64,000 bases of DNA from contig NC_073746.1 in the NCBI RefSeq assembly GCF_029784135.1, positions 150,261,556 through 150,325,555 of the forward strand, in the 5' to 3' direction. The first letter of the stretch is position 1. Each line of letters opens with the position of its first letter. The notes under the pieces are model-generated. The model did no database searches. It saw nothing but the letters and a program-made list of their open reading frames with translations, and was not told the DNA's origin. Shown here piece by piece: positions 22,873 through 34,726 of this stretch. This DNA comes from Toxorhynchites rutilus septentrionalis. Lineage: Eukaryota > Arthropoda > Insecta > Diptera > Culicidae. The translations under genes and the position numbers were made by a program.

Positions 22873-25800
22873 TAAAGTCACACTTATGTGGGGAATACAT
22901 GTATTCTACCGACTCCTCGAAATGAGATTATGTTCAATCCAAGGGCCATCATTGTATAGTTTTAAACGAAAAAACTGATACATTCTCCGCCAGCTCCTGG
23001 CACCATCCGGTAACAAAAGCAAAACAATAAACGGTACAAATCCCACACACAAAACAGCATTGTTTCGCATCTCCATTCGGCTGCCAGGACCATACTTCTT
23101 GAGACAACAAAAATAACATCGAGTCGGCGAAGTAGCCACAGCGAATCACCCGTCCGATTCGAGAGATCCACTCGCTTCAAATCGCGTTACTTTCATGTTA
23201 AACATATGTTCCAGTTTTCGTGGCAACCCCGGACGAGACGCTGGCGCGGAGAAGATTTATCTGCAATTTGTGTATCGTTTATTGTTGAACGGTCTGTGGG
23301 TCCCTCCCCTCATGGTGGGGAGAATACGCGATAAACGTTGTAGGTATAAAGGTCGCATCTTGTAGCATCTCTCGAGCGACACCAAGTGGTACACGACCGG
23401 TCAATTAATAAAAGCGATCGTATGCATTATTTTTAGAAAGGCCAGGTTTTTGAGAATACTGCATACATGCATGCGGGGGAAGTATACATCAGACAGAGCG
23501 TCTTGAAGATGTTGACTGGACTGGACAACAAATAAAAGCGAACTGATAGAATACTCTCGAATCTGCAATCTTTTTCCTCTGCTCGCTTTGGATTGATTTA
23601 CACATATTTGTTGATGGGTAAGGAGTCTCAATCCCTACTTTGGAGCACCAGTTGCATCGTAAGTGGGCATAAATGGTCATGTCCGAAGTAGTCGATCGTG
23701 TTTATAGCTACCGGCCTTTGCGCGGTGAATCATACATGTCCCTATGTCCCGTCCATGCTGAGACTGATTTTTTGCCCCCTTCCTGCCGAGAGACGGTTTC
23801 CCAGACTTGGACTTTTCTCCTTTAAATTGTGACCATAAATGGATTAGAAAATAATTGTTTTGTTCTGAGAATGTCACGACTTTTTATTTCCCTCGGCTTC
23901 TGCTCGGCATAAAGTGCTCACATTCTCTCATGAAGCACTAAAATGTCCCTCCGTTTGCATCATATCGCCCTTCCAACCACGCTCAGACCATTATGAATTT
24001 ACGAATTATTTTTCGTTACCCGTTGCTGCTTGTCTAGAACGAACTTTTAGACGGACGGTTTCTTTGTGATAGACCTACCGCAACACGGTAAGTAGCGTCG
24101 TCCCACGTGATCTTCAAGATTGGGGCCCGCATTACGAGCGCCAGCTAGCCGAGATAATGATATTTCATCATGAAACTGCAACCGCCCCTATAAGGAACCG
24201 CACTCTGGACACCAACTGGGATTGGCCACTACAAAAGCCTAAAGGAAACCGAATGCGTGGCCCGATCTACTTCAATCCCTCGAATAATAGACCAAGAAGT
24301 GCAAGTCCGAGGCAAATCACCGTCAATTAAAGAGCACTTTTTCGGGTGCATTCATGGAAGTGGTACGTAGGTGCATCGAACAGGTCACCGATTTGAGGAT
24401 ACAACCTACAACCATGCGATGAAGAAGTGCCTCTTCGCATCGATCTATTTCCCACGGTCGTCCACGCCGGTTGGCTAGTGGTTGGGTCTGCCGCGACTGA
24501 CTGCGGTGAATTATGATTAAGCCGAGTCAGATAGCGTAACACAGCGTGAGCAATTTGCTCGTTTGCTTCCTTTCGCCATTTCGTGATATCTTCAAGTACA
24601 TCAAATCATCCAATTGAGGTCTCTGCTTTTGCCTCGGCAGGAAGCTTTATGGAAGAACATTACATCTAATTGTGAACAGGCTGAACTTGTTGCCATATCA
24701 GTTGATATAAGGATTTTTATGAGCATGAATTATTGCTCTCTTAGTTGAGGCACTAACATGAATTACACATACACTTGAATGTGCCCGTTCTTTTCTTTTA
24801 GATAGAGATTATTCAGGCGAAACGAAATATGACCGTAGAGTTTTGAAATTGCAACGAGTCACGTTTTCGATGATTAGTTAGTGTAAAGATGAATATTTGT
24901 ATTGAATTTGCATTGTGAGTTTTGTGATGGAACAGAATCGCGTTCTTAACCTTCGAAACGCTCATAAAGTCAATTGGTCAAAGAATTATAGAAACCGTGC
25001 TGTCAATAAGGTCGAATAAGATGCGTGATCTGTGAGTTATATTATTTGTATAACACAGCGAATCAAATATAGTGTTCATTCTATGCACACAGTGAAGAGA
25101 GGAAATATTGCAACTCAAGCTTCTCCCGTTTATAACTTATTTGGTATAAAAGGAACCATTTCGCGATTTCTAGCACATAGGCTTGTTCCAGCCTGCGCTC
25201 AGTCAACGGCTTTTATCAATGGCATTCCTACGTGAATTTGTTCTGTGCATTTCATCTCTATATCACAGCGGATTAGTAACGTACAAATCGTTCGCTGAAC
25301 ATGCAATGGTTTCACTACGAACACTGAAGAGAAAGCAAATTTTGTTTGCATCTATTACAAGGGCGAATAAATGGATGCGCGTTCGCTAAGCAATTGATCG
25401 TGGGCTCACTTTCAGAATTCTTCATTGACAATGCTCTAAGTGACTTTTTACATGGATAGAAGCCAATGACATTCATAATTTTAACTTCTGTAATGGTAAT
25501 AAAAATGGTGAGAAGGACACGAGAAAATAGATGGGTCTCTGCCTCCTGTCGGTTTTCATGTTTTTTCATTCTTGCACACGCACACACTGTTAGAATTTCT
25601 ACGTTGCCAAATGTACAATAGATTGAGATAATTACCATTTTATGTTTTGTTGTTCAGAAGGATGGACTAATGGTGGTGATGGCACAAACATATAATCCTA
25701 ATATACAGGGTTTTCTAACTTTAAATTCCGAAAGTAAATTGAAATAAAACACACTGAGCCCCATATACGGAAATTTTGGGTGTACACATAGCCACCGAGC

Positions 25801-26046
25801 TCGAAATGTGCCTCATCGACGAAGTAAATTTGATGCGAAAATTCAGCATCAGCCCGAAATCGAAAACCCTGTATAATACCAAGGAGAAAAATAACGCTTG
25901 CGATGCTTGCTCATTATTTTGTATCAATTATACTCAACCTGCGACCCGCGGGCCGCATGTGCCTCGGTGGGCTCATCTGATGCTACTTTATTTTCAACAA
26001 TTTTGTATGTGTAACAGTAACGAGTACCTAATAAATCATTGCCTAT
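22873..26046. other. No gene recognised; lower-repeat stretch
   Basis: This region is less repetitive and somewhat richer in GC than its surroundings, particularly 23180-24600. A TATAAAGG at about 23346-23353 could be a core promoter element, but no downstream reading frame supports it. Frames on either strand lack recognisable motifs. It may be unique intronic or regulatory DNA. Confidence 0.4.
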
Positions 26047-26100
26047 TTTTTGACGTAGGATTACGTCTACGTGCTGGTGTCAAATAAAAAACAGGGCACG
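26047..26100 (+). repeat. Isolated PER-family end
   Basis: TTTTGACGTAGGATTACGTC followed by non-family sequence. The other end was not found, so only a terminus remains. Confidence 0.5.
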
Positions 26101-27439
26101 TTTTTATGAAATATATGCAGTGTTCGTCCTTCGGACAATGTGAATAGAGAAAATATTGCAATATAAGCTTCGCCCGTTTTCAATTTATTGTGATAAACAA
26201 GCTATTTGTGATCTCATAGCATTCACGATTCATCAGTCATCCAGTTAGCGACCAGACAGCAGCGAGGCTATCCAAATGACCTTTCTCAAGGCCGAGAGTT
26301 TAGTCAAATTTCCTGGATTAATCTTCTTCAAGGCTAGAGACGAATAATCTGTGAAATTTAAGTTCAACATATTGAAAACGAGAGCGCTACGTTTAGGTGC
26401 AAGAAGTGCGTCGTAAGATAAAACATGTATGAGTCATGTTTGTTTCTAATTGACCCAAATTTTTTTTTTCATAGCTCAAAACATTAAAGGAAACTATTGA
26501 AATCACAAAACTTTTTTCCATAGCTTAAAACATTGAAAGCAAACTATTGAAATTACAAAAATCTAAAAATATTGGTAAAATCATGGTTGACGTATGTCGC
26601 TGAATGCCCGTGAAAGCACTATAATTGTTGTGCTCACCCAAGCCAACTTCGGTTTCTATTTTGCTACCGTGTTGGATGGACGTGCAAAATGTGTGAATGA
26701 AATATTGAAATAGGATCTATCGCGTTGGTTTTCATACCGTTATGTGGAATTTAGTTGTGTATGATTGAATCACACATACGAATTGTTGGGTTATTAAATA
26801 GGATTATGTCACATTTACTCTCAAGACAGTTACCCATACGAGAGCTACCCTTAAGACATTTACTAGAATTCCAATCACTCGAATGTATCAAATACCCGAA
26901 TGGAAGCTCTACTTGTATCACACACAAAAAGATCGATCAAATGAAAATATAAAATAAGTGAAAAAACTTTTTAAGTTAAACGGTTTGATTGTGATTAAAC
27001 ATAACAATGTACTAAAAGCTAGAGAATAATTAGGCAAGTAGCAGTTAGCAGTTATCATACAAACATCTATATAAACAGTTCAAGCTAAATAAAACCGTTT
27101 AATAAAGTAATTTGCTTTATTGTGATTGCGGCCATCTTGGATTTTGATTTTTCATGATCTGCTGTGACCTACTATTCAAGCCATTTCATTTGATACCCAT
27201 ATTAATCGGGATTTGAGAAAATATGTTGCCCGCCATTTGGTAGTGGCAGCCATCTTGGATTTGCATTTTCATAAATAACTGTGTTCTACTAGTCAAGCTC
27301 TTTCATTTGATACCCATATTGATGGAGTTTTGGAAAACCCATATCGTTGAGGTTTTGAGAAAATATGTGATCCACCATTTTGTAGCGGCCGCCATCTTGA
27401 ATTTTCAAGATCATGAAATACGGGTCGGACTCGATTATA

Positions 27440-28726
27440 TTAGGCTGTCAAAAAAGTCCTGCGGTATTTCCGCGAGGTGTCGTTGTAAGCGCGTAGTTCT
27501 AGTTGTATTCATTGTATCGAGTCATACTATAGCTTGTTGGAAAGGTAGTTTTGCTATAATGCGCTATACTATAGTCCTTGACAGTATTTTGTTTGGTTAA
27601 GTCGTTCGTGAGTTATAGTGTCGCAAATATGGAGCAAAATAAAGAGAAAATCCGACATATTTTACAGTACTACTATGACAAAGGCAAAAATGCATCTCAA
27701 GCTGCCAATAAAATTTGTGCAGTTTATGGACCCGATACAGTTTCCATTGCCACCGCACAACGATGGTTTCAACGTTTTCGTTCTGGTGTAGAGGTCGTCG
27801 AAGATGCGCCACGCTCCGGAAGGCCTGTCGTCGAAAATTGCGACAAAATCGCTGAATTAGCCGAGAAAGACCGGCATAGTAGCAGCCGTAGCATCGGCCA
27901 AGAGCTGGGGATAAGTCATCAAACCGTTATTAACCATTTGAAGAAGCTTGGATTCACAAAGAAGCTTGATGTATGGGTGCCACACACGTTGACGCAAAAA
28001 AACATCTTTGACCGTATCGACGCATGTGAATTGCTGCTGAATCGCAACAAAATCGACCCGTTTCTGAAGCGGATGGTGACTGGCGATGAAAAGTGGGTCA
28101 CTTACGATAACGTGAAGCGCAAACGGTCGTGGTCGAAGCCCGCTGAAGCGGCTCAGACGGTAGCCAAGCCCTCATTAACGGCCAGGAAGGTTCTGCTGTG
28201 TGTTTGGTGGGATTGTCAAGGAATAATCTATTATGAGCTGCTTCCCTATGGCCAAACGCTCAATTCGGACCTGTACTGCCAACAACTGGACCGCTTGAAG
28301 GTAGCACTCATGAAGAAGAGGCCATCTTTGATAAACAAAGGCCGCATTGTCTTCCATCAGGACAACGCCAGGCCACACACTTCTTTGGTGACGCGCCAGA
28401 AGCTCCGGGAGCTCGGATGGGAGGTTTTTTGCATCCGCCGTATAGTCCGGACCTTGCACCAAGTGACTACCACCTGTTTTTGTCCATGGCGAACGAGCTA
28501 GATAGTCAGAAGTTAGCCACAAAAGAGGCCTGTGAAAATAGGCTATCTGAGTTTTTTGCCAATAAGGAAGCGAGCTTCTATAACAGGGGTATTATGACGT
28601 TGGCATCTCGTTGGGAATAAGTCATCGAACCAAACGGCGCATATTTGAACACAAATGATTGTAACTAATTTTAAGAACAAATGAAAACTCAAAAAAAAAT
28701 ACCGCAGGACTTTTCTGACAGCCTAA
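27440..28726 (+). mobile_element. mariner element, copy 1 (1287 bp)
   Basis: Terminal inverted repeats TTAGGCTGTCAAAAAAGTCC... and ...GGACTTTTCTGACAGCCTAA are flanked by TA at 27438-27439 and 28727-28728. The transposase is on the plus strand. It is inserted inside a MITE, so it is the youngest element of this nest. It is the same family as the copy at 39900-41137. Confidence 0.93.
27629..28620 (+). pseudogene. mariner transposase, frameshifted before the third catalytic Asp
   Basis: Starts at the ATG at 27629 (MEQNKEKIRHILQYYYDKGK). An N-terminal paired-like DNA-binding region with two helix-turn-helix units (about residues 15-110; ATAQRWFQRF, SRSIGQELGISHQTVINHLK) precedes the DD34D catalytic domain. 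The first Asp is in VTGDEKWV and the second in VFHQDNARPHTS. At a run of six T (28435-28440) the reading frame changes. The first frame ends at 28501 with unrelated residues, while the frame beginning in the overlap reads LHPPYSPDLAPSDYHLF, containing the third Asp, through to the stop near 28618. Both family members share the six-T run, so the shift predates their separation. The enzyme is inactive as read. Confidence 0.9.
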
Positions 28727-29095
28727 TATATAGTCGACCATTTTTTTTCAACAAATATTTTCAAATCATATACATAATCGAATCTAAAGAAAACAATTTT
28801 TTCATTCATGTATGAATGTCAAACATTAATAAAAAAATTGTTTTTTTTTGTGATTCGATTATGTATTCGATTCGATAATTAACGTTGAAAGTGAAATTGC
28901 GATTATATATAATCGAGTCCGACCTGTACGCAGTTTTATAATGACTACAGAGATAATGGTGTATTCCAAATTTCAGATCAATCGGTCAACAGAAAGGGGG
29001 TCAAATTTCTATTAATGTGGGTCAGCGCTACAGACAAACACGTTACAAACATACAAACAGATTACAGGGCAAGCTAAATAAAACCGTTTAAAAAC

Positions 29096-29805
29096 AATAT
29101 ATGTAAATTGACAGCCCTCGGTGTGGTCATACGTGGCTCCGGTTATGTCTCTGACATTAACATTTTCATAGCAGAATTTACCATTTCGGGGTTTGGAATT
29201 ACAATCAAATACTAGTAAGATGATATACGATAAGTAAACGATATTAACGCACATTTGACTTCTCTGTTTTCTTTCCCGGGTGCAATTTTTGTGCAAGGGT
29301 GGAACTTGAGTTGCAAATGTTTTCCTTCTCTTGCAAATGTACACAAAAACCATGTTTACTGTTCTGAGTGTTGAACGAGACTGACGCTTTTCCGCAGTAA
29401 AAGCACTCTTATTACCTTGGCCGCGGGAAATTCTCATTCTTTTTTCGCTAAAGTTTGATGATGTTCGAATGGTGATGGTATTGGGGTGTAGAAATTGAGC
29501 CATCCTACCTTTTTTGTGTTCAACATAAAACGACCACGAACTTCTAACCTTCAAAAAGATCAATTCAAGCGAAAACTGAATGTCACTCTGTCACTTTGGA
29601 AAACGTAAGATGAACTAATAGCCTCAAGAGATGTTGTTGCACGCTCGATGGCTAAAATGATACTGAAATGGTGCTTTCTTGTTTGTATCATACAAGCTTT
29701 GAACTTCATTAGCCTCTAACCTTCAAAAGAGCCAATTAGAAGATCAAAACCAATTCTCTCATCGCATAGTGCACGTAGGATTACGTTAGATATTTTTTTT
29801 CATCC
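29096..29805. other. No gene recognised
   Basis: The 183-codon minus frame at 29012-29563 is open but has no recognisable domain, and it overlaps the right edge of the older repeat. It is probably fortuitous. Motifs such as ctctaaccttcaaaagagcc belong to short interspersed repeats. Confidence 0.45.
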
Positions 29806-29872
29806 CATCTGTTTATTTTATTAGGCTTATTTAGCAACACAGCTGTAATAGAGCCGAATTTCGTGGTTACGT
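29806..29872 (-). mobile_element. 3' end fragment of the Feilai-like SINE
   Basis: Matches the 3' tail of the complete SINE at 55473-55956: tattaggcttatttagcaac, then agctgtaatagagccgaat. The tRNA-like head is missing. Confidence 0.65.
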
Positions 29873-30380
29873 TAGAATATTTGTTGCATGTTGATTTCGA
29901 ATATGTTTGAAAAAGATACGACGTCGTTCCAGTCGATCACTCGTTTGCTCGAGTACGGGAACGCCCGCAACAAGCTGCATTATCTTAGTGCCTGATTCCA
30001 TAGTCCGTACTGGGGAATCGACTTGCAGTGTTTCCCAATGGTTCCACCGAGCATGCAGTCCAAAACGAACGGTGAAGGCGCGACCGACCCGTACTGTAGC
30101 AGTGTATCAACAGACGGTTTGCCGAAGCAAAGGCAGTACAATTATGCACTATGCTCAGCCATTGTTGTTACATGTTCATCTGAACTGAAAGAGGTTATGA
30201 ACTGTACTATTTCTTTAAAAAAATGAACAAAAATCAGTACCATCAAAACTACTGATTCATAGACAGATATAAATATCTGTTTTGTCGTCAATAGAACCTT
30301 TATTGAAGTGAGAACGTTTGATTTAGTTTTCCAAGCTGAGATCTTAGCGACGAAATCGATAATGTTCCGTAAAAATTGTA

Positions 30381-31301
30381 AGGGTATGTATCTAGGACAC
30401 GACCGCATATTTTCGACGTAAAACGACGCAATTTATTATGCAATCCACTCGTTTACCACTTCAAATATTATTCTAGAATGCATCGACATTTTTGTAATAA
30501 ATTATGTTCTTCGTTACAAATAAATTTGATAAACGTCCTTTTACGTTTGATATGATGCCTGGGACTACCAAAATATTTGAACGGAAAAGTTGTCAAACGA
30601 TCATTGTATTTTACATTTCCCTCTGAAATTATTGCACATCTCATGTTTACGTAGTTCTCGAACCGCGGAAGTTCATTCACTTCTAGTATCTGAAATGACG
30701 ATTTTCCCAGGCTTCTCAGTTTAAAAGTACGTTTTAGGGAAACATATACCGATCTGCACAACGACAAAAGTACTCAACTTCAAAAACTACCCCCGACTTG
30801 CATGTTTTGACAAAGCGGATTCCCCCAGGCACATGATTTCGAAGTCCTTGTTAGGGAAACACAGCTCGGTGGGAACAAAAATACCCCCGACTTGCAAAGC
30901 GGTTTCCACAGGTACATCGATTTTGAAGTCTGTGTTGTGGAAACCGTAAATCGGACCAATCAAAACTCGAAGTTAAGGCGTTTAGATAACGTTTGACATT
31001 TTACAGTTATTCAACTCTTCATCTTATGAAAAATAACATTTTATTAATTGTGATAGACGCGTAAAAATATTTCCTATCAATTGATGTAAACATCTTTCTG
31101 ATCTGTTAAGAAACGTTGAGATCTTCCAGTTTTCATGAGTTTGAACCGTTTGGAGATTAGCGAATTGTAATGTATTGGTATGCAAATCATGAGAACTCGT
31201 TCACAGTGAAAATAGTTATTAACGTTAACTTTATTTCATAAAAACGTGACCTGTTTTCTGATTTGGCACCCTACCTGAAAGATGTAGTTCTACGTCAAAA
31301 A
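30381..31301 (-). repeat. PER-family copy (reverse), 0.92 kb
   Basis: Plus-strand reading starts at tctaggacacgaccgcatat with tcgacgta and ends at gaaagatgtagttctacgtc + aaaa. Two antisense promoter-like monomers lie at 30784-30873 and 30876-30950 (tacccccgacttgcaaagcg; gaagtctgtgtt). The right 100 bp, with aacgttaactttatttcata and cgtgacctgttttctgattt, are shared with copies at 37.8, 48.6 and 57.0 kb. Confidence 0.72.
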
Positions 31302-31753
31302 TAACGCAAAAAATTATTTAAACACTTTTTCGGTCGGTTTCATGTTTACGTGACTTCAATTTGCTTATGGCTGTCAGCCGTAGACATGTTTTTGTTCTAA
31401 TAATTCTTGAATAATTAAGATGTTACTAAAATTTAGAAATAAGTACGGATTTTCACGTACCGAAAATAATTATGTCTAATACGTTAATTATTTAAAAAAA
31501 AAACCATTGAAAAATGGCGACGTCATTCAGTACATAAACATCATAAACATATGCCGAAGAAAAGTTCAAAGCATTCTGAAAAAATGTTTCAATATTATTT
31601 TTTTTCACAGTTACGTTCTATTTTTATTCATTTATGACAAGAGGTGTTTCACTAGTGATTTCAAGTTATAGCACTGAATACACAAAAACAGCGTTACAAA
31701 TTTTGCACTCAAAAAAAAATTGTACATGTTAGTATTTTGTGAAAAAAAGTCAC

Positions 31754-33007
31754 AAGAGGGTTGTGCCCGTGACACGATCGCATAGTTGACGTAGGATTCC
31801 GTTAGGCTATGCTTGAAGAATTACATCGTTGAACTCTTCGATACTGATTTGGTGACCCTGAAAAAAATGCCGAAAGAGATATGATGGAAACTACCCTCTG
31901 TGACACTAGACGAGATGCCTTCGGTGTCAGGTATGGATGAAATAAAGGAAAAAAATTCACCAATGTAATATAAGATAGATCAATACCGAACACAATTATC
32001 CGCCGTGCGGATTATTCGCGAAAGCGAGTTCACTTGTACTTCTATAGAACTTCCCGGAATTTGCCAGTAAACGGTAGGGTCTTGTTCTTTTGTTTTGGTC
32101 ATGTCTTTCATATTATCTTATCACTGGTGTGAACGACCTTACAGATGGATAGTTTAATGATTTCTGTATTGATGAAACATAGTTTTCATGCTTAAATATC
32201 TTTTTTTGTCTTCACCTAATTTTTAGCCCTTTATTGCGTTATCCACGATTTTCGTAATCCGCGGTGAGCTAGCCCGACTATACCGCGGATAATCGTGGTT
32301 CTACTGAATAGAGAAAACATATTTGAAATGTAAAAGATAATTTTATTTTATAATTTTTACTTTCTGAGCATTTATTCAACCTTTTATTCAACCCAATGCG
32401 AATTTTAATTGGACTAACAACACCTAATGCTATATGTAGAGCATATGGGAAATCACTTTTTCGAATATTTATTCACTTTTCCTATTTTTCTCGCCGTATG
32501 AACATTCCTTGGGTGGAAATAAACACAACAACACAGATAGCTTAAAACGAACGACCCGTTCTCGAGTGGGAACACACCTTGGTTTTTATTTATGAACATT
32601 GATTTAATTGATTTAAAAATTGATTGGTCTAATTTCATGTCATTTTCAACACAACTGCTACCATTTACAATTTTACACTTACACTTGGTTAGCTTGGTTT
32701 TGATGTCTCTGTTAGGGAACCGCCGCATGTGTCGTCAATTTCGACCAATCAGAAGTGGGTATTTCCGTGAGGATAGCGGTTGATTTTTTTCAATTGTTCG
32801 ATGTTAGTTTCATGATATATTATTTTATTTAATGTAAAAAAATTGTTATGGAGTGCCGAAATCGATTGACGCAAAAATTTCATCAATCCATCAGGAAACG
32901 ACTGAGCAATAAGCGTTTGAAATTGGACAATTTTCACGATGTGCTCGATTTTTGATTTTCAATTTGTACCCAAATATGTTCCCGAAAGACGTAATCCAAC
33001 GTCAAAA
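31754..33007 (-). repeat. PER-family copy (reverse), 1.25 kb, hosting a MITE
   Basis: Starts gggttgtgcccgtgacacga + tcgcatagttgacgtaggat and ends gaaagacgtaatccaacgtc. Its right 330 bp are the reverse complement of the beginning of the copy at 19541, and 31850-31990 matches 20040-20175 inverted, so the two are the same subfamily. A Tigger-like MITE sits inside at 32004-32306. Confidence 0.72.
32004..32306 (-). mobile_element. Tigger/pogo-like MITE nested in a PER copy
   Basis: Reverse complement of the element at 34290-34599. Its right end reads ccgcggataatcgtggttct + actg, and its left part contains cgcgaaagcgagttcac and acttcccggaatttgcc. The left terminus is degenerate. Confidence 0.65.
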
Positions 33008-33124
33008 TCTGTAGTATTTTAAGTACTTGCGTTTATGGTACTAGGCGTTTCGTGCCATTGGATTTGTGATTACATATTGCATGATAGTTTTCAATTATCC
33101 AATAGTTTATTTAAAACAATTGTA

Positions 33125-33816
33125 AGAGGTTGTGTCTAGAACACGACTGCATTTTCGATGTAGGACAATGAAATTATATTATTCAATCCGCTTGTTTATC
33201 ATTTCAGTTATTATTTCAGAAAGAATCGAAATTTTCAAAACAACTCTTTAGTAAAAAGTTTTAGTGATACTGAATACTCTCAAAGCAGAGTTCATCTCTT
33301 TGTTTTTAAGAAGATTTTAGCAGGTTGCCATCGAGCGGAGCTTAAATTGCAATATTTCCCTTCTCTACTGTTTCAGTAGAACGAACATTCCCTTTGGATA
33401 TCGATTTTTTTTTTCCGTAGAGGAATCATTGTTCAGCGAGCGATTTACACGTATCAACGGGAGGAGCTAAAGTTGTAGTATTTCCTCTCTTGTCCAAAGA
33501 ACAAACGCTGCATTTGATTCGTTGTTTTATATTATTATTGTAACCCACAGATAGATGAGTTGATCCTTATTGACAGCACGGGTAGGTAAACACACAATTG
33601 TCCAGAACAAATGTATGGAAAATGGGAATGCCTTCAATTTTCGTTAATTCCAACCATTTACGGATTTGCGAATTGTAATGTATACCAAACAAATAACAGC
33701 AAATTTTAGTGAATCTCCAATTTAATTAGTATGGAAATCATAACTTTACTTTAGAAAATAGTGACTTGTTTTCTGATTTTGCACCCTTAATGAAAGACAT
33801 AGTCCTACGTTAAAAT
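33125..33816 (-). repeat. PER-family copy (reverse), 0.69 kb
   Basis: Starts gaggttgtgtctagaacacg + actgcattttcgatgtagg and ends gaaagacatagtcctacgtt. The block gagctaaagttgtagtattt and the tail with gacagcacgggtaggtaaac match 48060-48120 and 48450-48500 of the copy at 46449-48703. Confidence 0.7.
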
Positions 33817-34289
33817 AATTTTCTGCAATGGGCGCGTAGAAATATGTCCCATAGTTAAAAATCTCCGCGATTTATCAATAAATGGCCTAGTAATAACGGT
33901 ACAAAGTTCTTCATTTTCCGTCACATGTTCAATTTGAGCATTTCAATTTCACACCTTATGTTAGTTCTATGGACAAACTGAGAAAGTAAATTTTCGCTAG
34001 CTACTCTTAATGCGAATTTTTATCAGCTGTAACTGGTTCCCGGAGCTTATGCTGTATCAGTACCTCAAATTCTATTCATATTTACGGCTTGTGTTTCCAG
34101 CGTTGATGGATTTCCTTTTACACCAACTGTTAGATGTACTAGTTTGACTTTACGGAGATGGAGGATGTCTTACTTTTGGCATTTATGTTAAAGTAGACAA
34201 CACATGCATTTGAAAGGAGTGTAGTTCAGCTTCGGATCGCAGTACAGTGTATTTGATTGAAGTGCAAACAACCAATAACAAGTTTTGTA

Positions 34290-34599
34290 CAGTAGAACCC
34301 CAATTATCTGTGGAATAGTCAGGCAAGCTCACCGCGGATAACGAAAATCCCGGATAACGAAAGAAAGGACTAAAAATGAGGGGCAAACAAACAAAAAAAC
34401 AGTTGCAGCATGAAAACTATGTTTTATCAATACAGAAATCAATTGACTATCCATCTATAAGGTGGTGTACACCAGTGGTCGAATTATGTAAGAGCCATGA
34501 CCAAAAAATAAAGAGCATGAGCCTACCACTCACTGATAAATTCCGGGAAGGCCGATCGATTTACTATGGAACTCGCTGACGCGAGTCGGGGTTCTACTG
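34290..34599 (+). mobile_element. Tigger/pogo-like MITE (310 bp)
   Basis: Left end CAGTAGAACCCCAATTATCT and right end GAGTCGGGGTTCTACTG are inverted copies. TA precedes the left end (34288-34289); the right flank reads TT rather than TA, so the target copy has mutated or the edge is eroded. Related pieces lie at 3538-3650 and 32004-32306. It is non-coding. Confidence 0.75.
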
Positions 34600-34628
34600 T
34601 TCCATTTGCGGGAAGTTTCATTGTACAC

Positions 34629-34726
34629 CCAGGTTTTTTACGTGGTTTTTACGATTTTTTGCGCGGATTTTATAATTAATGCGGTTTTTTCCTCCGAAAT
34701 ACGTATCACCCGCGTAAAAAACCTGG
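34629..34726. mobile_element. 98-bp foldback MITE (CCAGGTTTTTTACG ends)
   Basis: Ends CCAGGTTTTTTACGTGG and CCGCGTAAAAAACCTGG are inverted with one mismatch over 17 bases. The short interior continues with acgtggtttttacg-type repeats. No coding sequence. Confidence 0.72.

Larger units (their letters stand above)
27421..28926. mobile_element. MITE with CRGGTCGGACTCGATTATA ends, interrupted by a mariner
   Basis: Left end CGGGTCGGACTCGATTATA and right end TATAATCGAGTCCGACCTG are inverted copies flanked by TA (27419-27420 and 28927-28928). Removing the mariner at 27440-28726 and one TA leaves a MITE of about 217 bp. The remaining interior holds an AT-rich imperfect palindrome with tgattcgattatgtattcg. 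It has no coding capacity. Confidence 0.82.
26963..29095. mobile_element. Older repeat with GTTAAACGGTTT ends, hosting nested insertions
   Basis: The left edge has aaaactttttaagttaaacg + gttt, and the right edge (29066-29095) has caagctaaataaaaccgttt. Between them, 27120-27420 holds two to three units of a roughly 120-bp tandem repeat with gcggccatcttggattt and tttcatttgatacccatatt. The same arrangement recurs at 58237-59531, which shows that this repeat existed before a MITE entered at 27421 and a mariner entered that MITE. Class unknown. Confidence 0.6.

Noticed and set aside
23346..23353. TATAAAGG as a gene promoter
   Set aside because: No initiator, downstream element or reading frame supports transcription from this site.
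29012..29563. 183-codon open frame on the minus strand
   Set aside because: No motif or domain, it overlaps the edge of an interspersed repeat, and residue usage is unremarkable.
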